Origin: Marinicrinis sediminis
Lineage (GTDB): Bacteria > Bacillota > Bacilli > Paenibacillales > KCTC-33676
DNA: 64,000 nucleotides
Reading direction: 5' to 3'
Assembly (NCBI RefSeq): GCF_042685085.1
Contig: NZ_JBHUMM010000043.1
Coordinates: 62,001-126,000, forward strand
Each line of letters begins with the position of its first letter. The first letter of the stretch is position 1. Under the pieces are notes generated by a model. That model was not told where the DNA came from. It did not search any database and saw only the letters and a list, made by a program, of their open reading frames with translations. Positions 35,157-43,591 of the stretch are shown here, one piece after another. Made by a program: the position numbers and the translations under genes.

Positions 35157-35179
35157 TCCTTTTTCATTTTTCTCTATTT

Positions 35180-35623
35180 CTATTTGATGTGTATGTCAGG
35201 TGTGGAATGAGGCTCGGCATGAATCGAATGATCAGGGACCGTCACCGGTTGATCACCTATGTAATACCGCAGCGATTTGGTGTTGGACGTAGGTACGGAT
35301 TCAATCCTCGTTCCATCTGCATCCAGGTACGTTTCCACTTCCCGATAGATCTCAATCAGAAAGGATTCATCGTACCGTTCTTCGACCTTCACCCATTCCA
35401 GATGAACCTGAACAGCTTCAGGTCTGTCAGGCGCATCGTAAGCGTAGGCAGGCTGTATATCCGTAGAGTGATGAAGTTGACGGGCAGAATGGAAATGTCC
35501 GCCAGGAGAAAAAAGCTCATAGAGCAACCATCCATTTAATAGAATAACAAACATGACCGCATAAAAGAAGCGGCTGCGAAAACCATTCACAAGAGACGGC
35601 ACAGATCGGAATTTGATAGACAT
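35180..35623 (-). CDS. Small membrane-anchored protein, unknown
   Basis: A 147-residue protein with one N-terminal membrane helix (about residues 18-38, FFYAVMFVILLNGWLLYELF) and an outward domain of about 105 residues containing several His residues. GAGGAGG precedes the ATG at 35623, which supports it as a real gene. I recognise no family. It lies upstream of the Zur-controlled permease pair on the same strand, but that pair has its own promoter. It is divergent from the ABC exporter at 35779. Confidence 0.6.
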   Translation of the reverse strand: MSIKFRSVPSLVNGFRSRFFYAVMFVILLNGWLLYELFSPGGHFHSARQLHHSTDIQPAYAYDAPDRPEAVQVHLEWVKVEERYDESFLIEIYREVETYLDADGTRIESVPTSNTKSLRYYIGDQPVTVPDHSIHAEPHSTPDIHIK

Positions 35624-35735
35624 GACGGTTCCTCCTCAAACAAAATACGTGACCGATAAAACATTATATGTGGGTTGTCCGTCAATCTTGCCTCCAACCT
35701 TTCGAACTCGAATCATGGGGCTTCCGGCGATATTT

Positions 35736-35744
35736 TGGTATAAT
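35736..35744 (+). promoter_or_regulatory. Extended -10 promoter of an ABC exporter
   Basis: TGGTATAAT forms an extended -10 element about 35 bases before the start codon; no convincing -35 is needed or seen. Confidence 0.5.
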
Positions 35745-35778
35745 AGTCGAATGACCATTCCAAGAAGGAGATTTCAGC

Positions 35779-37536
35779 ATGAAGCCATTGCGTACGTATT
35801 CACAATTCGTCAAACCGTATTGGTTGCTTATATCCATTACGCTGATGATTGGATTTATTAAATTTGCGATTCCCCTGACCTTGCCGCTCATCCTGAAATA
35901 TGTCGTGGATGATTTGCTGATGTCAGATATGAGCAGGGAGGCCAAGCTGGAGCAGCTGACCTGGATCGTCATTGGAGGACTGGCCCTGTTTGTCATCGTG
36001 CGCAGCCCCATTGAATATTTGCGACAATATTTCGCACAACTCGTAACGAGCAAGATTTTGTATGACATCCGCAGTGCGCTTTATGAGCATATTCAGAAAT
36101 TATCCATCCGCTTCTACCAAAATCGCAAGGTAGGCGAGATCATTTCCAGATTCATTAATGACGTGGAGCAAACCAAAAGTCTGGTTGAGATCGGCATGAT
36201 GAACATTTGGCTCGATCTGTTCACACTGTCTGTCGCCCTCGGTATTATGTTTTATTTCAATGCCCCGTTAACCCTGGTGGCGATCGCTGTATTCCCTCTG
36301 TATGGCATTGCGGTGAAAATTTTGTACAAACGACTGAAACAGCTCACCAAAAATCGTTCCCAGGCGCTTGCGGAGATGCAGGCCTACTTGCATGAACGGA
36401 TTCAAGGTATCCCGATTATCCGCAGTTTTACACTGGAACGGCATGAGCGTGAACGGTTTCGCGAACGCAACCATCACTTTCTGGACAAGGCGTTGGCCCA
36501 TACAAGATGGAATGCGCTGACTTTTTCTGTCATTAACACGCTGACGGACATTGCACCTCTGGCGGTCATAGGATATGGTGGGTATCTGGTGATTGAAGAG
36601 AGTCTGACGCTGGGGGCATTTGTCGCTTTTTTCGGATATTTGGAACGCCTATACAGTCCGCTCCGCAGGTTGGTCAATTCTTCGACCGTCCTGACTCAGG
36701 CGATGGCTTCACTGGAGCGGGTGGTGGAGTTTATGAACGAACGCTATGATATCTCGGATCGAGACCAGGCGAAGGAACTTTCCCAGGTGAAAGGGAAGGT
36801 GGAATTTCGGGATGTATCCTTCCGCTATCAGTCTGATTCGGATGAAGTGCTCAAGCAGATCAATCTTACGATAGAGCCAGGTCAGAAAATCGCGCTGGTC
36901 GGGATGAGCGGAGGGGGCAAATCCTCTCTCGTCTCCCTCATTCCAAGGTTTTACGATGTGTCCGAAGGGGCGATTTATCTGGACGATGAGGACATTCGAA
37001 ATGTGACGGTACGCAGTCTGCGCAAGCAGATCGGCATGGTGCTGCAGGATAACATCCTGTTCAGTGGCTCGATCAAGGAGAATATTCTGCTCGGACGTCC
37101 AGATGCGACCGATGAAGAGGTGACAGCAGCAGCGATCGCGGCCAATGCTCACCGCTTTATTACTGAATTTGCACGAGGCTATGAGACCGAGATTGGAGAA
37201 CGGGGTGTGAAACTGTCCGGTGGACAAAAGCAGCGGCTGGCTATCGCCCGGGTTTTTCTGAAGAATCCGCAGCTGATCATTCTCGATGAAGCCACCTCTG
37301 CGCTCGATCTGGAATCTGAACAGCAGATTCAGCAGTCGCTGGAGCGTCTGACGGCCGGACGAACGACCCTGATTGTCGCCCATCGTCTGTCCACCATAAC
37401 CCATGTGGATCAGGTCGTATTGATCGAAAACGGGAGAATTGTCGAACAAGGCTCGCATGAGGAACTGATGAGACGAAACGGCAATTACGCTCGTCTGTTC
37501 AATGTACAGAATCTCGGATGGCAATCTACGATTTAA
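35779..37536 (+). CDS. ABC exporter, fused permease and ATPase
   Basis: A 585-residue half-transporter of the lipid A/multidrug (MsbA, BmrA) type, working as a dimer in the membrane. Six helices span about 15-320. The ATPase domain has Walker A GMSGGGKSS near residue 375, signature LSGGQKQRLA near 479, Walker B LIILDEATSALD and H-loop VAHRLST. GAAGGAGA precedes the ATG. Substrate unknown. It resembles the exporter at 9336 in layout but is not a close copy. It is transcribed alone and ends at a strong terminator, after which base composition changes sharply to AT-rich. Confidence 0.9.
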   Translation: MKPLRTYSQFVKPYWLLISITLMIGFIKFAIPLTLPLILKYVVDDLLMSDMSREAKLEQLTWIVIGGLALFVIVRSPIEYLRQYFAQLVTSKILYDIRSALYEHIQKLSIRFYQNRKVGEIISRFINDVEQTKSLVEIGMMNIWLDLFTLSVALGIMFYFNAPLTLVAIAVFPLYGIAVKILYKRLKQLTKNRSQALAEMQAYLHERIQGIPIIRSFTLERHERERFRERNHHFLDKALAHTRWNALTFSVINTLTDIAPLAVIGYGGYLVIEESLTLGAFVAFFGYLERLYSPLRRLVNSSTVLTQAMASLERVVEFMNERYDISDRDQAKELSQVKGKVEFRDVSFRYQSDSDEVLKQINLTIEPGQKIALVGMSGGGKSSLVSLIPRFYDVSEGAIYLDDEDIRNVTVRSLRKQIGMVLQDNILFSGSIKENILLGRPDATDEEVTAAAIAANAHRFITEFARGYETEIGERGVKLSGGQKQRLAIARVFLKNPQLIILDEATSALDLESEQQIQQSLERLTAGRTTLIVAHRLSTITHVDQVVLIENGRIVEQGSHEELMRRNGNYARLFNVQNLGWQSTI

Positions 37537-37600
37537 ATGAAAGAACAGTGGAAAATATTAACTTAAAAAAATAATCTAAAATACACCATAAATAGCAATT

Positions 37601-37640
37601 AAACCACGAATGATTTATTGAATCTATTTGTGGTTTTTAT
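37601..37640 (+). terminator. Intrinsic terminator
   Basis: AAACCACGAAT (37601-37611) pairs with ATTTGTGGTTT (37626-37636), including one wobble, followed by TTAT. It marks the end of the ABC gene and the border of the AT-rich island. Confidence 0.7.
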
Positions 37641-37671
37641 TATGAAAAAATAACAAAGGAGGAAAAAAATA

Positions 37672-38916
37672 TTGTTTAAATTATACAAGAGTAGTGTAGT
37701 GCTCACTAGTGTTATATTGATGTTACTTGTACCATCTTATGCTGAAGGAACTGAAAAATTAATCGTAGAACAGAACCAAAAAAATAGACTGATTGAAGAA
37801 TCTGAAATAAAGGACATGAAAGAGAATGTGGAAGAGATATTTAAAATTGTAGCAGAGAACAAAGCTGTAGAATATTTAGATTATAATATGGAGTTATATG
37901 AAAAAAGTGCATTTGATAAGTTTGTTCCAAATGGAGCTAATTTAGAAGAAGCGTTGTTAACAAATAATGGTTTGATGGCTTTGTCCCTTGACTATAAGAT
38001 AGGTAATCAACGTGTTCAAGATGTTTACTTTGAGGATGGTAAAGTGAGTAAGACAAAATCAAATTTATCTAGTTCTTTGATTGAAACGAACTTTAATAAT
38101 GAAAGAACAGAACGATTTAACGGGAAGGATGTAATTATAAAGAAAAGAAGTAAAGAGGAAATACAACATATTAATAATCTAATTAAAAACAGAGATATGA
38201 GCAAATTAAATGAATTAGATAATACAAAAGTAGATAATATTAAAGGTAAGACTTTCATTACAATCAGTGAAGATACTGTTGATCAGAAGCAAAGTATTGC
38301 ATCTCAATCGATAACTAATGTGTATCCTTCTCCGAATGATCCACAATTTTTAAAATATAATGCAAAACAAGTTTATGGAACAAGCTTTTTTTCAACTCCG
38401 CTACAAAATCGAGGATACGACGGATCTAATTATGTAAGGGTCTATGAGACATTAGATTATTTTCAAGAAGTAAATTCGACAGTGAAATATTTTACAACTA
38501 GCAATAAAATAGGGGCTGTTTCTGCTTTTTGGGATGTATCTCGTGGTACTGCCATTAGCTGGTTGGGTTGGTTTGGTATAGGTTATAGTATATATGATTA
38601 TTTAGATGCTTCGATTTACGCTGTAAAGACAGCAGAATTTGATTTTGAGGGAGGTAAAGAAGCAACTGTTTATGATCCCACTAATTATCATACAAATGTA
38701 GAAGCAATTGAATACTGGGATACCGGTAGAGTAACACTTGGATGGAATTATGACAGTACAAATGGGTATAATTCAGCTAATTGGTATCATAATGGGCTTT
38801 CAAGTGCATTAGAAATGCAAAATAGCGTTGTTGGCAGCAATGCAGTCCATAATTACAATAATTCAATTAACAATTGGGGATCATGGAATTGGGGAGTGGG
38901 TCAATTAGGTTACTAA
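37672..38916 (+). CDS. Secreted two-domain protein, candidate effector
   Basis: A 414-residue exported protein of unknown function, AT-rich unlike its neighbours. Signal peptide about 1-24 (cut near SYA-EG). Domain 1 (about 45-145, with VEEIFKIV, YLDYNMELYE, DVYFEDGKVSKT and NFNNERTERF) is homologous to the stand-alone proteins at 38934 and 42839. A charged linker follows. Domain 2 (about 215-414) is rich in Tyr, Trp, Asn and Gly and has a hydrophobic segment (TAISWLGWFGIGYSIYDYL). It looks like a secreted bacteriocin- or effector-type domain, but I cannot name a family. It uses a TTG start with AAAGGAGG nine bases upstream. The anchored homologue begins 17 bases downstream. Confidence 0.8.
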   Translation: MFKLYKSSVVLTSVILMLLVPSYAEGTEKLIVEQNQKNRLIEESEIKDMKENVEEIFKIVAENKAVEYLDYNMELYEKSAFDKFVPNGANLEEALLTNNGLMALSLDYKIGNQRVQDVYFEDGKVSKTKSNLSSSLIETNFNNERTERFNGKDVIIKKRSKEEIQHINNLIKNRDMSKLNELDNTKVDNIKGKTFITISEDTVDQKQSIASQSITNVYPSPNDPQFLKYNAKQVYGTSFFSTPLQNRGYDGSNYVRVYETLDYFQEVNSTVKYFTTSNKIGAVSAFWDVSRGTAISWLGWFGIGYSIYDYLDASIYAVKTAEFDFEGGKEATVYDPTNYHTNVEAIEYWDTGRVTLGWNYDSTNGYNSANWYHNGLSSALEMQNSVVGSNAVHNYNNSINNWGSWNWGVGQLGY

Positions 38917-38933
38917 TATAGGGGGGGCATAAT

Positions 38934-39392
38934 ATGAGTAAAAAAAAAATGACGGCTATAGGGACTGGATTTCTATTGCTGTTAGGTCTCATCGCAGGAT
39001 ATATATATATCATGTCGAATGACGATCAAGGAACGGAGTTGGATGAAGGTGTCATTCAGCGGGTGGATATATCTAAGGAAAAAAAGCAAGTCGATGATAT
39101 TTTCACTCTTGTCGACACACATGCACCAATTGAACAATTGGATTACGACATGAAAAAATATCAAACATCCTTGTTCCAGTCTTTCGTTCCGGAAGATGTT
39201 GAGATCATGGAAGCCTTGTTAACTGAAAAAGAGATTAGGGGATTTTCACTTGATTATCGTCATCAAGGAAATCGTGTCAGTGTTGTTTATTTTGAAGATG
39301 GCAAGGTGAGTAAAACTATCAGCAATGGACTGACAGCAGAAATCAATTTCAATAACGAACAAACCGAGCGACTAGATTTTACCACGCCTTAG
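38934..39392 (+). CDS. Membrane-anchored homologue of domain 1
   Basis: A 152-residue protein with one N-terminal membrane helix (about 6-27, IGTGFLLLLGLIAGYIYIM) and an outward domain that matches domain 1 of the secreted protein upstream (VDDIFTLVD, EQLDYDMKKYQ, SFVPEDVEIMEALL, VVYFEDGKVSKT, NFNNEQTER). GGGGGG precedes the ATG, and the gene follows the secreted-protein gene by 17 bases, so the two are co-transcribed. A nearly identical copy lies at 42839. An immunity or docking role toward the secreted protein is possible but inferred. Confidence 0.8.
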   Translation: MSKKKMTAIGTGFLLLLGLIAGYIYIMSNDDQGTELDEGVIQRVDISKEKKQVDDIFTLVDTHAPIEQLDYDMKKYQTSLFQSFVPEDVEIMEALLTEKEIRGFSLDYRHQGNRVSVVYFEDGKVSKTISNGLTAEINFNNEQTERLDFTTP

Positions 39393-39473
39393 AACCGGAA
39401 GCCGGTATCACTTTATCTTACAAATAAACATCTGCAGATCTGGTTGCGAATTATTAGGAATGAACGAAAATAT

Positions 39474-39514
39474 AGCCACGGATCATGGGACATTCCATCA
39501 TCCGTGGCTTTCTT
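39474..39514 (+). terminator. Intrinsic terminator
   Basis: AGCCACGGAT (39474-39483) pairs with ATCCGTGGCT (39500-39509) with an inner ATGG/CCAT stem, followed by TTCTT. It ends the secreted-protein/anchored-protein pair. Confidence 0.75.
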
Positions 39515-39705
39515 CGGTGCGTCCAGCCTTGGCGATAAATAGGTGGAAAACTCCATTAGAGGCTTGGCAATAGAATTGTTAGCTGAAGACAAGGGTGTCG
39601 GTCACGAGCCCGAATCTGTATGAAACCTAAGAGGTAAGTATTTGATTAGTTATGTAATAAATTCATTTAAATGAGATACTATAGTTTTAATACGCCGAGT
39701 AGGTC

Positions 39706-40075
39706 GTAGCCGAATTCGGCCCTCTAGTTTACGGACGCACAATGTATCGATTGAGCTATTGGCTTACGGTACTGGATAATCCTAACGAGTCCAAGCACAG
39801 TATGGATCATGCCAATTGGCTTTAGGATGTAAAGAAAATCGTCATTTCCAGTACGATGGACAAGGGTGAAATTGAACAACACAATGCTGATCAGGGACAA
39901 TATCGCGGAGGAAATCAAGGCACTCAAGGAACAGCCATGCAAGAATATTGTCATCTTTAGCAGTTCAGGAGCGGTGAAGACGCTGCTACAGCTCAGCCTG
40001 ATTGACGAATTCCTTCTGACGATTTATCCGGTCTTTTTGGGCGTCGGAAATCAGTTTTTGAGTCTTGCGATATGA
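39706..40075 (+). pseudogene. Decayed RibD/DHFR-like reductase gene
   Basis: The translation shows the family order of a dihydrofolate-reductase-like (RibD C-terminal domain) protein: GPLVYGRTMYRLSYW, LTVLDNPNESKHSMDHANWL, then a TAG at 39823, then DVKKIVISSTMDK. A frameshift near 39866 leads to NNTMLIRDNIAEEIKALKEQP and LIDEFLLTIYPVFLGVGNQF. The beginning and end are also missing. At least one stop and one frameshift make it non-functional. The remaining 39515-39705 and 40076-40443 show no further gene. Confidence 0.8.
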
Positions 40076-40322
40076 AAATCAAGCATAAAGGCCAGCAGAA
40101 TCCTCAAGGTAGGCGTCATATAGATCCGTTACCATCGGTAAAGTAGTTGCATCATATATCTATACGGTTTCTTGTGATATCGTGATTCATAGTAAGCATA
40201 CAGACCTCTAGCCAGGGGTGAAACGTTGAGCATGTGGTCCTGAGGATCACAAAATATCAATGATACCCGAAATTAGTGTTGAACCATTGATGAAGTTAAT
40301 ATAACAAAGCGAGTTCAGAGAA

Positions 40323-40347
40323 AAGGCCATCCGTAAAGGATGGCCTT
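40323..40347 (-). terminator. Hairpin with minus-strand U-run
   Basis: AAGGCCATCC pairs with GGATGGCCTT. Only the minus strand carries T residues after the stem (CCTTTTCTC). No minus-strand gene ends here now, so it is probably a leftover of a lost gene. Confidence 0.45.
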
Positions 40348-40443
40348 AAATACTTGTCATTACTGACAATTCAGTGAGTAGGAATGTAAATAGAGGTCAG
40401 TCCCTGTCGTCGTATTTGTTTGGTGCTTTTTCACATTTCATTA

Positions 40444-40452
40444 TGATATAAT
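40444..40452 (+). promoter_or_regulatory. Extended -10 promoter before the ECF gene
   Basis: TGATATAAT is an extended -10 element 134 bases before the sigma-factor gene. A long leader would follow. Nothing else is evident up to the ribosome site. Confidence 0.4.
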
Positions 40453-40585
40453 TTTTGGTAATCGCGGATCATAAATGATAGGAACGCAACAAAAGATATC
40501 TCAGAATATTTCGAAAACATAAAATCTTGATCTATTCAGTTAAATTTGGGGTGAAAAGAGATTCATCCCTCAGAAGGAGGCCTCA

Positions 40586-41554
40586 ATGAACGAAACAGGA
40601 CTTGAAGATGCACTGGAGCTTCAGTTATTTGACAAATTGAAGCCGGAATTAACATCGTTTTGCTATAGAATGCTGGGATCGATGGATGACGCAGATGATG
40701 CTGTTCAGGAAACGTACATTCGTGTTTGGCAAAGGGGGGATTCCTTCAGACAGGAATCTTCCTACAAAACATGGGTATATCGTATTGCTTCAAATCTATG
40801 TCTGGACAAGCTCAGACAAGCTAAACGCCGCACTCGTCCCGTTGATTATTCACATCCTGCTGCCTCCATTATCGTACCCACCGAAACATTGCCAGACTCA
40901 TCCTGGATATGGCCAGCCCCCGCATTTTCGGAAGATCCGGAAGAAATACTGATCCGCAAAGAAACCCTTCAACTCTGTTTTATTACCCTATTGCAAGTAT
41001 TGCCTCCACTTCAACGAGCGGTTCTCCTTTTGAAGGACGTATTTGAGTGGTCCTCCAAACAGATTGCAGAAACGCTAGGGAAATCGCCATCAGCTGTGAA
41101 CAGCGCTCTGCAAAGGGCCAGAGAAACAATGAATCGGGCAAAGCTCCGCTCTGAAGAATACAGCTTAATGGATGTCCAGCCTGATCAAGAGCTTCTCTCC
41201 AGGTATGTGGAAGTGTTTGAACAATTTGATATTCAAGCGTTGGTTGCATTGTTTCATGAAGATGGTTGTATGTCGATGCCGCCTTTCCCTATGTGGATAC
41301 AGGGCAAGGAAGATTTGTTCACGTTTTTTTCGTTAACGCGCTGGCATTGTGACGGATCACGGTTTGTGCCAACTTCGGTCAATGGCGGTTACCCTGCTTT
41401 TGCGCAATATGTGCCAAGCAGCGACAAAACTTGTTTAGTTCCTTGGGGAATTCACGTCATCGTCATGAAAGAGAAGAAAATCTATCACATTCAAAATTTT
41501 ATCAACACAAAATTATTTTCCCGATTTGGCCTTCCTGAACAATTAGACCGATGA
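40586..41554 (+). CDS. ECF sigma factor with SnoaL-like C-terminal domain
   Basis: A 322-residue sigma-70-family regulator of the TIGR02960 type. Sigma region 2 (about 10-85: FCYRMLGSMDDADDAVQETYIRVW, YRIASNLCLDKLR) and region 4 (about 125-185: LPPLQRAVLLLKDVFEWSSKQIAETLG) are complete. The C-terminal 120 residues form a SnoaL-like fold (VEVFEQFDIQALVALFHEDGCMSMPP) that in such sigma factors replaces an anti-sigma partner in control. GAAGGAGG precedes the ATG. The next two genes (SRPBCC, VOC) follow on the same strand at short distance and are probable co-operon members or targets. Confidence 0.88.
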   Translation: MNETGLEDALELQLFDKLKPELTSFCYRMLGSMDDADDAVQETYIRVWQRGDSFRQESSYKTWVYRIASNLCLDKLRQAKRRTRPVDYSHPAASIIVPTETLPDSSWIWPAPAFSEDPEEILIRKETLQLCFITLLQVLPPLQRAVLLLKDVFEWSSKQIAETLGKSPSAVNSALQRARETMNRAKLRSEEYSLMDVQPDQELLSRYVEVFEQFDIQALVALFHEDGCMSMPPFPMWIQGKEDLFTFFSLTRWHCDGSRFVPTSVNGGYPAFAQYVPSSDKTCLVPWGIHVIVMKEKKIYHIQNFINTKLFSRFGLPEQLDR

Positions 41555-41624
41555 ATATGGCCATCGTCTGTCGTCTACATATATGAGAAACAAAAATATA
41601 TCAATCGAATGAGGTGGCTGCAAA

Positions 41625-42056
41625 ATGGAAACCCATAATCAAACATCGAGAGTAACGATACAGGCCGTCATACAAGCGCCAGTAGAAAAAGTATGGACGT
41701 ATTGGACTGAACCGGAACACATCACGAAGTGGAATCAGGCTTCGGAGACATGGTACTCGCCAAAATCGGAAAATGATTTGCGGGTGGGCGGCAAGTTTGT
41801 AACAAGGATGGAAGCGAAGGACGGGAGCGTGGGCTTCGATTTCAGCGGGATTTACGATGTAGTAAAGCAGCATGAGGAAATTTCATACACGTTGGAAGAT
41901 GGGAGGAAAGTGGATATTACTTTCACGATTCAAGGAGATGAAACGAAGGTCGTTGAGATTTTTGATGCTGACAGTTCCCATTCTATAGAAATGCAGCAAG
42001 TGGGCTGGCAAGCGATTTTGGACAACTTCAAGCGATATACAGAAGAGGTTGCATAA
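41625..42056 (+). CDS. SRPBCC/AHSA1-like protein
   Basis: A 143-residue helix-grip protein. It begins with the family pattern TIQAVIQAPVEKVWTYWTEPEHITKW, then FVTRMEAKDGSVGFDFSGIYD, and ends with GWQAILDNFKRYTEEV. Members bind hydrophobic ligands or act as Hsp90-ATPase-activator-like proteins; the ligand here is unknown. GAGGTGG lies ahead of the ATG. It follows the ECF sigma gene by 70 bases and precedes the VOC gene by 26. Confidence 0.82.
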   Translation: METHNQTSRVTIQAVIQAPVEKVWTYWTEPEHITKWNQASETWYSPKSENDLRVGGKFVTRMEAKDGSVGFDFSGIYDVVKQHEEISYTLEDGRKVDITFTIQGDETKVVEIFDADSSHSIEMQQVGWQAILDNFKRYTEEVA

Positions 42057-42082
42057 CCAATTCAAATGATGAGGTGATTGAA

Positions 42083-42511
42083 ATGGCGTTAACCTCCACA
42101 TATATTTTTGTAAACTTACATGTAAAAGATATCAAAAAAACGATGGCATTTTTCACGGGACTCGGCTTTGAATTCAATATGCAGTTCACAGACGAAGAAA
42201 AAGCGGCTTGCCTTGTGATTGGTGACAATAAGTATGCCATGTTGCACACAGAGGAATCCTTTATGACTTATTCGAAAAAACAAATCGTCGACACGGACAC
42301 GTATGCGCAGGTGATGGTTGCGTTGTCAGCTGAGAGTCGCGAAAAAGTAGATGAAATTGTCAACAAAGCGATATCCCTTGGTGGAAAATGGTTTACCGAT
42401 CCGCAAGATCACGGTTTTATGTATCAATGGGGCTTTCAGGACCTGGATGGCCACATTTGGGAAATTGCATACATGGACATGAATGCGTTTGAAGAACAAG
42501 CTCAAGCGTGA
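42083..42511 (+). CDS. VOC-family protein (glyoxalase/bleomycin-resistance fold)
   Basis: A 142-residue protein with two beta-alpha-beta-beta-beta modules. Visible features are FVNLHVKDIKKTMAFFTGLGFEF at the start and QWGFQDLDGHIWEIAYMD at the end, where the Glu usually binds metal. Substrate unknown. The ATG at 42083 has GATGAGGTG six bases upstream; an upstream GTG at 42074 sits inside that site. It is the last gene of the ECF group, followed by a terminator at 42584. Confidence 0.85.
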   Translation: MALTSTYIFVNLHVKDIKKTMAFFTGLGFEFNMQFTDEEKAACLVIGDNKYAMLHTEESFMTYSKKQIVDTDTYAQVMVALSAESREKVDEIVNKAISLGGKWFTDPQDHGFMYQWGFQDLDGHIWEIAYMDMNAFEEQAQA

Positions 42512-42583
42512 GTTCATGCTCCATCGTGATCGTGCCTGACAATATCATTGGATGTTTATGAATATAGCTGGTATAGCGAACCG

Positions 42584-42618
42584 TAAGCCTTGGGCGATTG
42601 ACACCAAGGCTTATTTTT
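42584..42618 (+). terminator. Intrinsic terminator
   Basis: TAAGCCTTGG (42584-42593) pairs with CCAAGGCTTA (42604-42613), followed by TTTTTAT. It closes the ECF/SRPBCC/VOC unit. The rest of 42512-42838 is AT-rich and holds only a weak promoter. Confidence 0.85.
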
Positions 42619-42753
42619 ATTGACCACTCGTTCTAATTGAAGACTGTGATTTGACATTTTACTACTCGGTCATATTTAGTTTGATTTGAAGCAGTCAATT
42701 AGGTGGTTAGTTATTTCAAATAATTTGCGTGTTCCATCCATTAAATAGATGGT

Positions 42754-42784
42754 TTGGTTCTAGATGGGTTATGGTGTTTATAAT
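42754..42784 (+). promoter_or_regulatory. Weak promoter of the second anchored homologue
   Basis: TTGGTT at 42754-42759 and a consensus TATAAT at 42779-42784, with a long 19-base spacer, 54 bases before the start codon. Confidence 0.35.
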
Positions 42785-42838
42785 GAATGATGGAAATGGA
42801 TACAGGGTCCATACGGATTTTCATATAGGAGGCATACA

Positions 42839-43297
42839 ATGAGGAAAAGGAAAGTGACGGTTATCGGAACGGGGTTTCTATTGCTGTTAGGTCTCATCGC
42901 AGGATATGGATATATGATGACAGATCATGATCCAGAATCGGAGCTGGACGAAGGTGTCATACAGCGGGTGGATATATCCAGAGAAAAGAAGCAAGTCGAT
43001 GATATTTTTGCGATTGTCGACGAACATACACCCATTGAACAATTGGATGACGACATGAAAAAATATGAAACCTCCTTGTTCCAGTCTTTTGTACCGGAAG
43101 ATGTTGAGATCATGGAAGCCTTGTTAACTGAAAAGGAGATCAGGGGATTTTCCCTTGATTATCGTCATCAAGGAAATCGTGTCAGTGTTGTTTATTTTGA
43201 AGATGGCAAGGTAAGCAAAACGATCAGCAACGGACAGACAGCCGAATCCAATTTTAATAACGAACAAACGGAGCGAGTGGACTTTACCAAGCCTTAA
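42839..43297 (+). CDS. Second membrane-anchored domain-1 homologue
   Basis: A 152-residue protein that is the same length as, and identical at most positions to, the protein at 38934; the two genes also share stretches of identical DNA in the membrane-helix region. Same layout: N-terminal membrane helix (GTGFLLLLGLIAGYGYMM), then the outward domain with VDDIFAIVDEHTPIEQLD and VVYFEDGKVSKT. AGGAGGC precedes the ATG. No secreted two-domain partner accompanies this copy, so it is an orphan made by duplication. Function unknown; it could protect against the secreted protein or its relatives. Confidence 0.78.
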   Translation: MRKRKVTVIGTGFLLLLGLIAGYGYMMTDHDPESELDEGVIQRVDISREKKQVDDIFAIVDEHTPIEQLDDDMKKYETSLFQSFVPEDVEIMEALLTEKEIRGFSLDYRHQGNRVSVVYFEDGKVSKTISNGQTAESNFNNEQTERVDFTKP

Positions 43298-43360
43298 CAC
43301 CTTGTAGCGGGAACCACTTCACTTTACAAGTGATCACATACAGTTCAGACAGATCGTAGT

Positions 43361-43544
43361 GTTCTTTTAAGAGAACGTTTACAATGAAATGTTCTTTATA
43401 AAAAACAAAAACGTGAGTATGAAAGAGTTACAGGCAGGAATTAGGCTATTTTTGTTCGTTAAAAAGAATTTTTGCATGAATTTGAGATTTTCCATCCGTG
43501 GGTAGTATTCGCTATACTCAGACATATAGTTCGTTATAAAGAAC
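43361..43544 (+). promoter_or_regulatory. SinR-like operator cluster before the EPS operon
   Basis: The heptamer GTTCTYT, known as the SinR operator in Bacillus subtilis, occurs at 43361-43367 and 43391-43397, and inverted at 43370-43376 (AGAGAAC) and 43538-43544 (AAAGAAC). Near matches (GTTCGTT) start at 43454 and 43529, making paired palindromes such as GTTCTTTTAAGAGAAC. A TATACT at 43513-43518 could be the -10. The layout parallels the B. subtilis eps promoter. Confidence 0.55.
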
Positions 43545-43591
43545 AAAACGACAACGCTGCAATCAAAAATATGGAGAAAAAGAGGGTAGTT

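Noticed and set aside
39724..39954. Minus-strand hydrophobic frame of 76 codons
   Set aside because: Antisense to the decayed RibD/DHFR-like gene, whose residues are clearly recognisable on the plus strand.
43472..43591. Upstream start of the Wzz-like protein
   Set aside because: It would translate the operator/promoter region, and no ribosome site precedes it.
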